Origin: Oxalobacteraceae bacterium
GTDB lineage: Bacteria > Pseudomonadota > Gammaproteobacteria > Burkholderiales > Burkholderiaceae_D
Assembly: GCA_013284265.1 (NCBI GenBank)
Contig: JABTBR010000049.1
Location: forward strand, 1-58,552
Direction: 5' to 3'
Length of the DNA stretch: 58,552 nucleotides
The position numbers and the translations under genes are program-made. The notes below the pieces were generated by a model, which made no database searches, was not told the DNA's origin, and saw only the letters and a list, made by a program, of their open reading frames with translations. Numbering within the stretch: position 1 is the stretch's first letter; each line of letters begins with the position of its first letter. Of this stretch, positions 7,994-15,273 are shown one piece after another.

Positions 7994-9490
7994 TCAGTAG
8001 TTGGTCGACTGCGGCAGCTCCGCGACCAGACGGAGGGAAACGGAAAGTTCATCAAGCTGGAAGTGCGGACGCAGGAAGGACACGGCGCGGTACACGCCCG
8101 GCCGCCCCGCCACCTCGTGCACCTGCACCATCGCCTCCCGAAGGGGAAACTGGGCCTTCTGCTCCTGGCTGGCGTTATCGTCCAGCAGCACGTACTTCAT
8201 CAGCCAGCGGTTCAGGAAGTCCTCGACGTTGGAGGCGGCGGCGAAGCTGCCGATCTTGTCGCGCATCATGGCCTTCATGTAATGGGCGATGCGCGAGACG
8301 GCGAAGATATACTGTAGCTGCGACGACAGCACCGCGTTGGCGTTGGCCGCGTCCGTGCTGTACTTGCGGGCCTTCTGGGCCGACTGGGCGCCGAAGAAGG
8401 CGGCATAGGCGGTGTTCTTGCAATGCACCAGCGAGATGAAACCCAGGTCGCTCAGCTCCTTCTCGCGCCGGTCGGTGATGGCAACTTCAGTCGGGCACTT
8501 CAGCGCGACCTCGCCCTCGTCGGTCTTGAAGGTGTGGGTGGGCAGGTCGTCCACCAGCCCGCCGCCCTCCACGCCGCGGATCGCTGCGCACCAGCCGAAA
8601 TCATCGAAGGCCTTGGTCAGTTTGGAACCGAAAGCATAGGCGGCGTTACACCACAGGTATTTGTGGTGGTCGCTGCCGTCGACCTCCTCGACAAAATTGA
8701 AGCCTTCCACCGTGGTGCCGTCGATCGGGTTATACGGCAGGCGCCCCAGGAAACGCGGCAAGGTCAGGCCCACGTAGCGCGCATCCTCCGATTCACGGAA
8801 GGCTTTCCACTTGGTGTATTCGGCCGTGTCGAACACCTTGGACAGATCGCGCGGCTTGCCCAGGTCGGCGTAGCTCTCCAGCCCGAACAGGCCGGGCGCG
8901 GCGGCGCTGATGAAGGGAGCGTGCGAGGCGGCCGCCACGTGCGACATCTGCTCCAGGAAGTACAGGTCTTCGGGCTGGCGCGTCACCTCGAAGTCGCCCA
9001 GCAGGGCCGCATAGGGCGCGCCGCCGAAGGTGCCGAATTCCTCCTCGTAGACCTTCTTGAACATGGTGCTCTGGTCGAACTCCAGCGCGCTCTGGAAGTC
9101 CTTCACCAGTTCGCGCTTGGTGGCGTTGAGCATGCGGATCTTCAGATTGGCGCCGGTGGCCGAATTGCGCACCAGATAGTGCAGGCCGGTCCAGCTCTGC
9201 TCCAGCTTCTGGAAGGCCGGCGCGTGCAGGATTGCGCTCAGCTGGGTGGAGATCAGATTGTCCAGTTGCGCCACGCGCGCATCGAGCGTGGCGGACAGAT
9301 TGTGCGATACCACCACCGTTCCATCGAGCACCTGGCTGACCAGCTCCGCGATCAGGTCGCGGGCACGCGCATGTTCCACACTGGATTTGGCCACCTTGCT
9401 TTGTTCAACGATGCGGTCGAGCAGGGCATCGGCTTCGCTGCTGTCTTCTATCGTACTGGCCAAGGCGGCCGGACTCAGTTGTGCGGACAT
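7994..9490 (-). CDS. tssC: T6SS sheath large subunit TssC
   Basis: This 498-aa protein is the EvpB/VipB family sheath subunit that assembles with TssB around the Hcp tube and contracts. Family landmarks visible are LEQSWTGLHYLVRN (about 100-113), KVYEEEFGTFGGAPYAALLGDFE, and the C-terminal RPHFQLDELSVSLRLVAELP. The length is normal. The gene begins one base after the tssB stop, so the two subunits are made together. It is cytoplasmic. Confidence 0.97.
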   Translation of the reverse strand: MSAQLSPAALASTIEDSSEADALLDRIVEQSKVAKSSVEHARARDLIAELVSQVLDGTVVVSHNLSATLDARVAQLDNLISTQLSAILHAPAFQKLEQSWTGLHYLVRNSATGANLKIRMLNATKRELVKDFQSALEFDQSTMFKKVYEEEFGTFGGAPYAALLGDFEVTRQPEDLYFLEQMSHVAAASHAPFISAAAPGLFGLESYADLGKPRDLSKVFDTAEYTKWKAFRESEDARYVGLTLPRFLGRLPYNPIDGTTVEGFNFVEEVDGSDHHKYLWCNAAYAFGSKLTKAFDDFGWCAAIRGVEGGGLVDDLPTHTFKTDEGEVALKCPTEVAITDRREKELSDLGFISLVHCKNTAYAAFFGAQSAQKARKYSTDAANANAVLSSQLQYIFAVSRIAHYMKAMMRDKIGSFAAASNVEDFLNRWLMKYVLLDDNASQEQKAQFPLREAMVQVHEVAGRPGVYRAVSFLRPHFQLDELSVSLRLVAELPQSTNY

Positions 9491-9491
9491 A

Positions 9492-9998
9492 TCATTCTCC
9501 TTGCGGCGCGGCCGGTTTCAGGCTGGCCAGCTGTTCGGTGTTGTTGAGGACTTCGGTCAGGATGTCTTCCAGCGCCTCGTTCCCGGCCAGCTTGTTGCGC
9601 AGGTCGGCCAGCTTGGTGCGCGCATCGAGCAGCTTGCGCAGCGGCGCCACCTGATTGACCACCGATTCGGGACGAAAATCGTTCATCGATTTGAAACGCA
9701 GCTCCACGCCGAAGGTGCCGCTCTCCTCGCTCAGATGGTTCTCCACCTGAAAACGCGCCACCGGCTCGACGCCGCCCAGCACTTCGTCGAAGTTGCCGTT
9801 GTCGATATTGACGAAGCGTCTGTCCTTCAGGCGCTTGTGCTCCACATCCGAATTGCCGCCGAAGTCGCCCACCACGCCGACCACAAAGGGCAGCTCCTTG
9901 TTTTCCATCGCATCGCCCAGCTCCACGTCGTAAGTCATCTGCACCCGTGGCGGGCGCACCTTGTTCAGGCGCTTTTGCACACTGTCTCCGCTAGCCAT
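9492..9998 (-). CDS. tssB: T6SS sheath small subunit TssB
   Basis: This 168-aa protein is the VipA/ImpB sheath subunit. It begins with the typical SVQKRLNKVRPPRVQMTYDVE segment and includes LPFVVGVVGDFGGNS and the FDEVLGGVEPVARFQVENHL region that contacts TssC and ClpV. It precedes tssC directly and follows the lipoprotein gene by 36 bp, so it is the first core gene of block 1. Confidence 0.97.
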   Translation of the reverse strand: MASGDSVQKRLNKVRPPRVQMTYDVELGDAMENKELPFVVGVVGDFGGNSDVEHKRLKDRRFVNIDNGNFDEVLGGVEPVARFQVENHLSEESGTFGVELRFKSMNDFRPESVVNQVAPLRKLLDARTKLADLRNKLAGNEALEDILTEVLNNTEQLASLKPAAPQGE

Positions 9999-10034
9999 AG
10001 CAACTCCATCAAAAAGTAGGTGGTGGGAAGGCGC

Positions 10035-10664
10035 TCACTTGAGGGCGCCGAAAGGATCGCTGCCGCTGGACTGGCCGCTGTTTTTCGCCGGCGGCGCCGC
10101 GCTGGCCGGCGCGGCCGATGGGCCGGCAGTCGTGGCCAGCGTGCCCGCTTTCTTCACCGGCGGCGGGCCCGGCTTGCGCACGCCGGCCGACGGCACCAGC
10201 ACATCCTCGCCAAGGCTGTTGCGCAGCAGGCGCGCCAGGTCCTGGGCCTCGGACCGCAGCGAGCCGTTCAGGTTGTTGTGCTGGCCCAGATCGGCCAGCG
10301 CCTTGGTCGACAGGCGCAGGCCGCTGACGGCGACGATGCTGTTGCCCAGCTTGTCGGCCGGGTCGCGCTGCAAGGCCTCCTGCGCGTTGATGATCGCCTC
10401 GCCGTAGCTGGCGCGGTCGAACTTCATCTGCGCCAGATGCAGCCAGGGCGCCTTCTCGGCCGGATAGGTGGTGGCGGCGCCCCGCAAGATGCCTTGCGCC
10501 TTGTCGGTATGGCCGGCGGCTTGCGCCCTGGCCGCATCGGCCAAGGCGCGCTCCAGCGTGGATGGTGCGATCGGATCGCTGCGTACCTGCTCGCCATCGC
10601 TGGCGCAGGCCGTCAGCAGCAGCGCGCCGAGCACGCAGGACGCGCCGGTAAAGATCAGTTTCAT
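10035..10664 (-). CDS. TPR lipoprotein leading the tssBC operon
   Basis: This is a 209-aa predicted lipoprotein. The signal sequence MKLIFTGASCVLGALLLTAC ends in a lipobox with Cys at residue 20. Two or so TPR-like helical repeats follow (about 38-110, with AxAxAQAAGHTDKAQGIL and YGEAIINAQEALQRDPAD). A Pro/Ala-rich low-complexity tail (about 160-209) ends SDPFGALK. It is the first gene of T6SS block 1, 36 bp before tssB and about 65 bp downstream of the shared palindromic element. TPR lipoproteins of this kind occur as accessory genes in some T6SS loci. An envelope scaffold or assembly role is inferred, and no function can be read from motifs. Confidence 0.75.
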   Translation of the reverse strand: MKLIFTGASCVLGALLLTACASDGEQVRSDPIAPSTLERALADAARAQAAGHTDKAQGILRGAATTYPAEKAPWLHLAQMKFDRASYGEAIINAQEALQRDPADKLGNSIVAVSGLRLSTKALADLGQHNNLNGSLRSEAQDLARLLRNSLGEDVLVPSAGVRKPGPPPVKKAGTLATTAGPSAAPASAAPPAKNSGQSSGSDPFGALK

Positions 10665-10728
10665 GAAGGTCTCCTGGTTCGCGTCAGCGCCGCAAGGCGC
10701 TGGCTGTGGAGGCCATTATTCATCAGTC

Positions 10729-10760
10729 GTTCCGGCAGGAAATTGCGCTAGCGCAAGTCC
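10729..10760 (-). promoter_or_regulatory. T6SS-associated palindromic element, site 1
   Basis: This is one of three near-identical 32-bp sites. The plus strand reads GTTCC-NN-CAGGAAA, then TTGCGCTAGCGCAA (perfect palindrome, 10743-10756), then GTCC. It lies 65-96 bp upstream of the lipoprotein-tssB operon start. TAATGG on the minus strand (10713-10718) is centred 34 bp downstream of the palindrome centre, the same distance as at site 2. It is probably a regulator binding site within the promoter, and the regulator is unknown. Confidence 0.7.
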
Positions 10761-10806
10761 AACCACCGGCCACAGCGCGCCGGTGGCCGTATGAAAATGC
10801 GGGTGC

Positions 10807-12630
10807 TCAGTCCGCGCCGCCCTGCCCGCTCTTGCGTATGCGGTAGGCCAGCGTCGGCCGGGTCAGGCCCAGCAGGCGGGCGGCCGCCGACAGATTGCCG
10901 CCGGCCTGTTCCATCGCGGCGGCGATCAGCGTCTGCTCCAGCTGGTCGAGCGACCAGTCGCCGCCGCCGGGATTGAGCAGGCCGGGCACCATGTCCAGCA
11001 GTTGCCGCCCCTGGCCGGCGGCCTGCTCCGGCGCCGCGTCGCGCTGGCGCAGCTGGCCCGTTACGCTGAGCGAGAAATAGGATTGCGCCGCCTCCTCGCC
11101 GCTGGTAAACAGGTGGGGCAGATCGATCGGGCCATCTTCGTTGGCAAAGATGGTGCCCCGTTCGACCAGGTTTTGCAGTTCACGTATATTGCCCGGAAAG
11201 GCGTAACCGAGCAGCGCATCGACCGCGCGCGCGGTAAAGCCGGTCACGCGGCGCTGGTGCTTCTGGCCGTAGTGGCGCAGGAAGTAGCTCATCAACAGCG
11301 GGATGTCGTCGCGCCGGTCGCGCAGCGGCGGCAAGTGGATGGGAAACACGTTCAGGCGGAAGAACAGATCCTCGCGGAAGCGCCCTTCGCGGATCTCCTC
11401 GCGCAGGTTGACGTTGGTGGCCGCCACCACCCGCACATTGACGCGAATGCTGCGCACCCCGCCCACCCGCTCGATCTCGCCCTCCTGCAGCGCGCGCAGC
11501 AGCTTGCCCTGGGCGACCATGCTGAGGGTGGCGACTTCGTCGAGGAACAGGGTGCCGCCGGCGGCCCGTTCGAAGCGTCCGGGACGCGACTCGGACGCCC
11601 CGGTGTAGGCTCCGCGCTCGACCCCGAACAGTTCCGATTCGATCAGCGTCTCAGGAATGGCCGCGCAGTTGACCGCCACGAAGGGCTGCCCCTTGCGCGG
11701 GCTGATCTGATGCAGCATGGAGGCGAACATCTCCTTGCCGACACCCGATTCGCCGGTAAACAGCACCGTGGCCACGGTTGGCGCCACCCGCCGCAGCATA
11801 TGGCAGGCGGCGTTGAAGGCCGACGACACGCCCACCATCTGCTTGTCCTGATCGGTCCCGCCGTCGGCCGCGGCCGCGAACAGCACCGCGGTGTTCTTCG
11901 ACGTTCCCGACTTGCGCTGGCCATAGGCCGCGGTGCTGACAAAGGCTTCCGCGTTCAGGTAGCTGAGGTCATCCTCGACGTCCTCCCATTCGTCGGCCGG
12001 CTTGCCCAGCAGGCGGCACTGGCGATGGCCCATGGACTGGCACTCCACTTCGCGGTAGACGATCAGGCGTCCCACCAATGCGCTGGTATAGCCAATCGCG
12101 TAGCCGGTCTGCATCCAGCAGGCCGGCTCGGTACCGATGCCGAAATGGGCGATGTGGCCCTCGTCCTCGCTGGAATTGTGCCACAGGAATTCGCCATGAT
12201 AGGTCCCGCGTTCGACGTCGAAGTCGAAATGCAGGGGTTCGACCTTGACCGCCCCCTCCAGCGCATGCATGCGCGGGCCGGCGGCGAACAGCGCGGCCGG
12301 TTCGGCGTCGGGCCAGCGTTCGCGCAGCAGCTGGGCGTCGCGCATGCCGGCCGAGTAGCCGACCCGCGTCAGCAGGCCGCGGGTCTTTTCCATGCCCAGG
12401 CTGTCCATCAGCTCGCGCCGCAGATTGCCCAGCGAACTGGTATGCATCAGCTGCATGCGCTGGCCATTGAGCCAGATGCGGCCGTCGCCCGGCGAAAACT
12501 GCAGGCTGCGGGTCAGGTCGTCCAGCGTCGGCGCCGCCCCGGCGTTCATTTGGGCGCTGTCGCCGCGGTTGAGGATCTTGCTGCCATCCTTGGCCATGTC
12601 GGCCAGCGACACCTGTTGCACTGTCTTCAC
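10807..12630 (-). CDS. XylR/DmpR-type sigma-54-dependent activator
   Basis: This 607-aa regulator has the order of the aromatic-sensing XylR/DmpR/PoxR group. The N-terminal sensor (about 25-110, FSPGDGRIWLNGQRMQLMH) is followed by a V4R-type domain (about 115-190, with the Cys-rich HRQCRLL end). A linker leads to the AAA+ domain, which has Walker A GESGVGKE, the sigma-54 contact loop as GAYTGA, and Walker B GTLFLDEV. A C-terminal Fis-type helix-turn-helix ends the protein (NLSAAARLLGLTRPTLAYRI). The start is the GTG at 12630, seven bases after AAGGAG. The ATG at 12672 would overlap an activator binding site and lacks a ribosome binding site. It is divergent from the operon at 12949 and very likely activates it. 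The effector is inferred to be an aryl alcohol, aldehyde or acid. Confidence 0.92.
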   Translation of the reverse strand: MKTVQQVSLADMAKDGSKILNRGDSAQMNAGAAPTLDDLTRSLQFSPGDGRIWLNGQRMQLMHTSSLGNLRRELMDSLGMEKTRGLLTRVGYSAGMRDAQLLRERWPDAEPAALFAAGPRMHALEGAVKVEPLHFDFDVERGTYHGEFLWHNSSEDEGHIAHFGIGTEPACWMQTGYAIGYTSALVGRLIVYREVECQSMGHRQCRLLGKPADEWEDVEDDLSYLNAEAFVSTAAYGQRKSGTSKNTAVLFAAAADGGTDQDKQMVGVSSAFNAACHMLRRVAPTVATVLFTGESGVGKEMFASMLHQISPRKGQPFVAVNCAAIPETLIESELFGVERGAYTGASESRPGRFERAAGGTLFLDEVATLSMVAQGKLLRALQEGEIERVGGVRSIRVNVRVVAATNVNLREEIREGRFREDLFFRLNVFPIHLPPLRDRRDDIPLLMSYFLRHYGQKHQRRVTGFTARAVDALLGYAFPGNIRELQNLVERGTIFANEDGPIDLPHLFTSGEEAAQSYFSLSVTGQLRQRDAAPEQAAGQGRQLLDMVPGLLNPGGGDWSLDQLEQTLIAAAMEQAGGNLSAAARLLGLTRPTLAYRIRKSGQGGAD

Positions 12631-12667
12631 GGGGTTTGCTCCTTGGGGGTTTTCCTGATGGGGCCGA

Positions 12668-12685
12668 ATCATTTCACCAAATGAT
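12668..12685. promoter_or_regulatory. Upstream activator site 1 (XylR-type)
   Basis: The sequence ATCATTTCACCAAATGAT is an inverted repeat with 7-bp arms (ATCATTT / AAATGAT). It lies between the divergent activator gene and the aldehyde dehydrogenase operon. It is centred 36 bp from a second similar palindrome, close to integral helical phasing. Its position about 180 bp upstream of the -24 promoter matches how XylR-family activators bind paired sites. Confidence 0.7.
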
Positions 12686-12703
12686 ACAGCGGCGCCGCAG
12701 CGC

Positions 12704-12721
12704 TTTCATCAATTGATCAAA
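12704..12721. promoter_or_regulatory. Upstream activator site 2 (XylR-type)
   Basis: TTTCATCAATTGATCAAA is an 18-bp palindrome with one mismatched pair. Its core ATCAATTGAT is close to the TTGATCAATTGATCAA-like sites described for XylR/DmpR regulators (family knowledge). It lies about 150 bp upstream of the -24/-12 promoter. Confidence 0.75.
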
Positions 12722-12854
12722 TGCCTGGGGGCAGCCTGACCCGCGCCCTTGCACAAAGGCCGGCAGTGCGCCTTGGAAATTAGTTATTAAATATAAGCAT
12801 TTAGCATGATACCGCAGTGCGGCATCGGGCATGCGGCAGGCGCGCGGCGGGCAC

Positions 12855-12870
12855 TGGCACGAAACTCGCT
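12855..12870 (+). promoter_or_regulatory. Sigma-54 promoter of the coniferyl operon
   Basis: TGGCACGAAACTCGCT matches the -24/-12 consensus TGGCACG-N4-TTGCW in all positions but one, with GG and GC exactly ten bases apart. Transcription should begin about 12 bases downstream, leaving a leader of roughly 70 bases before the ATG at 12949. Together with the paired upstream palindromes and the divergent activator this forms a complete sigma-54 control region, which accounts for the 12631-12948 gap. Confidence 0.87.
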
Positions 12871-12948
12871 ATTACCTCGCTGTAGGCCACCACAACGTCC
12901 CGCAGAGGACGGGCCGACATTCCCCACCACCGCCACAGGAGACAGCAC

Positions 12949-14424
12949 ATGGGCGCACCCGACGCGATCGCGTTTTTACACGACACCATCTGGCAAGGCC
13001 GGATCTTTAACGGCGGCTGGATCGCCGCACTCGGCGGCAGCGCCGCCATTCTTGAACCGGCCAGCGGCGCCACCCTGGGCCACACCGGCAAGGCCAACGG
13101 CGCCGACGTGGCGCTTGCCGCCACCGCGGCCCGCGCCGCCCAGGGTGCCTGGGCCGCCACCGACTACAAGCACAAGGCCGCCATCTTCCGCAAGGCCGCC
13201 GCGCTGCTCGAGCAGCATCACGCCGAACTGGCCGTATGGATAGTGCGCGAGACCGGCGCCGTCCTGTCCAAGGCCGAACACGAGCTGCGCGAAGCGCTGG
13301 CCCATCTGCACGAAGCGGCCGCCATGCTGACCCAGCCCCAGGGCCAGTTGCTGGCCGCTCCGCGCGACCAGTTCAGCATCGCGCGCCGGATCCCGCTCGG
13401 CGTGGTCGGCGTAATCTCGCCGTTCAACTTCCCGCTGATCCTGTCGATCCGTTCGATCGCGCCGGCGCTGGCGCTGGGCAATGCCGTGGTCCACAAGCCC
13501 GACCTGCGCACGCCGGTGACGGGCGGCGTCATCATCGCACGCCTGTTCGAGGCGGCCGGGCTGCCGCCAGGGGTGCTGCAGGTACTGCCGGGCGGCGCCG
13601 ACGCCGGCGAGGCGCTGTGCAGCCATCCGGACATCGCCATGATTTCCTTCACCGGCTCCACCGCCATCGGCCGCCGGGTAGCCGAACTGGCCGGCCGCTC
13701 GCTGAAGAAAGTGGCGCTGGAACTGGGCGGCAAAAATTCGCTGGTGATCCTGGACGACGCCGATCCCGACATCGCGGCCGCCAACGTGGCCTGGGGCGCC
13801 TATCTGCACCAGGGCCAGATCTGCATGGCCGCCGGCCGCATCCTGCTCCAGCGCGGCATCGCCGCAGCCGTCACCGAACGCCTGCTGGCCAAGGCCGCCA
13901 GGTTGCCGGTGGGCGATCCGATGAGCGGTGCGGTGGCGCTGGGACCGCTGATCGACCTGCGCCAGGCCGAGCGCCTGCACGGCATCGTGCAGGACTCGCT
14001 CGCGGCCGGCGCCACCCTGCTGGCCGGCGGCAGCCATGACGGCAATTTCTACCGTCCCACCGTGCTGTCGGGTGTGCGCCCCGGCATGCGCTGCTTCGAG
14101 GAAGAGCTGTTCGGTCCGGTGGCCTCGATCACCGTGTTCGACAGCGACGAGGAGGCCATCGCGCTAGCCTCGCAAACCGAAGGCTGCCTGGCGCTGGGCG
14201 TGATCTCGCCCTCGCTGGCGCGCGCCATGCACATCGTCAACCGGGTGCCCTGCGGCCACGCCCACGTCAACGACCAGACCGTGGTGGCCGAAGTGCACGC
14301 CCCCTTCGGCGGCAGCGGCAGCTCCGGCAACGGCGGGCGCCATGGCGGCGCCGCCGACTGGGACGAGTTCTCGCAATGGCAGTGGCTGACCATCAAGAGC
14401 GAAGCCCCGCGCTACCCCTTCTGA
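12949..14424 (+). CDS. Aryl aldehyde dehydrogenase (coniferaldehyde/benzaldehyde type)
   Basis: This 491-aa NAD(P)-dependent aldehyde dehydrogenase is nearest in style to XylC/AreC benzaldehyde dehydrogenases. The nucleotide-binding motif FTGSTAIGRRV (about 226-236), the general-base Glu in ELGGKN and the catalytic Cys in QGQICMAAGR (about 290) are all present. AGGAG lies seven bases before the ATG. It is the first gene behind the sigma-54 promoter and is followed by a coniferyl-alcohol dehydrogenase. The natural reading is therefore oxidation of coniferaldehyde to ferulate, although related aryl aldehydes such as vanillin are also possible. The protein is cytoplasmic. Substrate choice rests on context, not on a diagnostic residue. 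Confidence 0.9.
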   Translation: MGAPDAIAFLHDTIWQGRIFNGGWIAALGGSAAILEPASGATLGHTGKANGADVALAATAARAAQGAWAATDYKHKAAIFRKAAALLEQHHAELAVWIVRETGAVLSKAEHELREALAHLHEAAAMLTQPQGQLLAAPRDQFSIARRIPLGVVGVISPFNFPLILSIRSIAPALALGNAVVHKPDLRTPVTGGVIIARLFEAAGLPPGVLQVLPGGADAGEALCSHPDIAMISFTGSTAIGRRVAELAGRSLKKVALELGGKNSLVILDDADPDIAAANVAWGAYLHQGQICMAAGRILLQRGIAAAVTERLLAKAARLPVGDPMSGAVALGPLIDLRQAERLHGIVQDSLAAGATLLAGGSHDGNFYRPTVLSGVRPGMRCFEEELFGPVASITVFDSDEEAIALASQTEGCLALGVISPSLARAMHIVNRVPCGHAHVNDQTVVAEVHAPFGGSGSSGNGGRHGGAADWDEFSQWQWLTIKSEAPRYPF

Positions 14425-14462
14425 AGCACGCCCTTCCACCACAACAAGCGAAGAGAGACACC

Positions 14463-15230
14463 ATGGATTTACGCAACAAGACCATCGTCATCAGCGGCGC
14501 CTGCTCCGGCATCGGCGCCGAAACGGCGCGCCTGGCGCGCAGCCACGGCGCCACCGTGATCGGCATCGACCGCAATCCGCCCGGCCTGACACTGGACGGT
14601 TTCATCCAGGCCGACCTGGGCACTGTGGCCGGCATCGACGCCGCCGTGGCGCAGTTGCCGGAGCGGGTGGACGCCCTGTGCAATATCGCCGGCGTACCCG
14701 GCACCGCCGACGGCGACCTGGTGGCGCGGGTCAACTACCTGGGACTACGCCACCTGAGCGAGCGGGTGCTCGAACGCATGCCGGCCGGCTCCGCCATCGT
14801 CAACATCGCCTCCATCCTCGGCGCCGAATGGCCGCAGCGCCTGGCCCGGCACAAGGAACTGGCGGCGGTGGCGGGCTTCGACGCCGGCGCCGCCTGGCTG
14901 CGCGAGCATCCGGTGCCGCATCAGAGCTGCTACCAGTATTTCAAGGAAGCGCTGCTGGTCTGGAACTACGTGCAGTCGCAGCCCTGGTTCCTGGAAAAGT
15001 CGGTGCGCATGAACTGCGTCGCCCCCGGCCCCGTGTTTACGCCCATCCTGGGCGACTTCGTGTCCATGCTGGGCGAGGAGCGGGTCCAGCGCGACTCGGT
15101 GCGCATCAAGCGCCCGGCCTACGCCGACGAAATCGCGCCGGTGGTCGCTTTCCTGTGTTCGGACGCCGCGCGCTGGATCAGCGGCGTCAACATCCCGGTC
15201 GACGGAGGACTGGCCTCGACCTTCATCTGA
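14463..15230 (+). CDS. Coniferyl-alcohol dehydrogenase (SDR family)
   Basis: This is a 255-aa short-chain dehydrogenase. The dinucleotide-binding motif SGACSGIGAE (about 11-20), NIAG and the catalytic pair in YQYFK (YxxxK) are visible. The stretch NIASILGAEWPQRLARHKEL, in place of the usual catalytic-Ser region, is typical of the coniferyl-alcohol dehydrogenase subgroup (CalA-like). The start at 14463 follows AAGAGAGACACC; the longer ORF reading runs into the preceding gene. It lies 38 bp after the aldehyde dehydrogenase. The two would convert coniferyl alcohol to coniferaldehyde to ferulate. Confidence 0.88.
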   Translation: MDLRNKTIVISGACSGIGAETARLARSHGATVIGIDRNPPGLTLDGFIQADLGTVAGIDAAVAQLPERVDALCNIAGVPGTADGDLVARVNYLGLRHLSERVLERMPAGSAIVNIASILGAEWPQRLARHKELAAVAGFDAGAAWLREHPVPHQSCYQYFKEALLVWNYVQSQPWFLEKSVRMNCVAPGPVFTPILGDFVSMLGEERVQRDSVRIKRPAYADEIAPVVAFLCSDAARWISGVNIPVDGGLASTFI

Positions 15231-15273
15231 TCCATCCGGCAGCACCCATACCTACAAAACCCCTGGGGGAGAC

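Noticed and set aside
10729..10760. Reading the shared T6SS element as a sigma-54 promoter
   Set aside because: GG-N10-GC occurs on one strand, but the sequence (GGACTTGCG-N-TAGC) fits the -24/-12 consensus poorly, and at the tssJ site that strand points away from the gene. A regulator-binding palindrome explains all three better.
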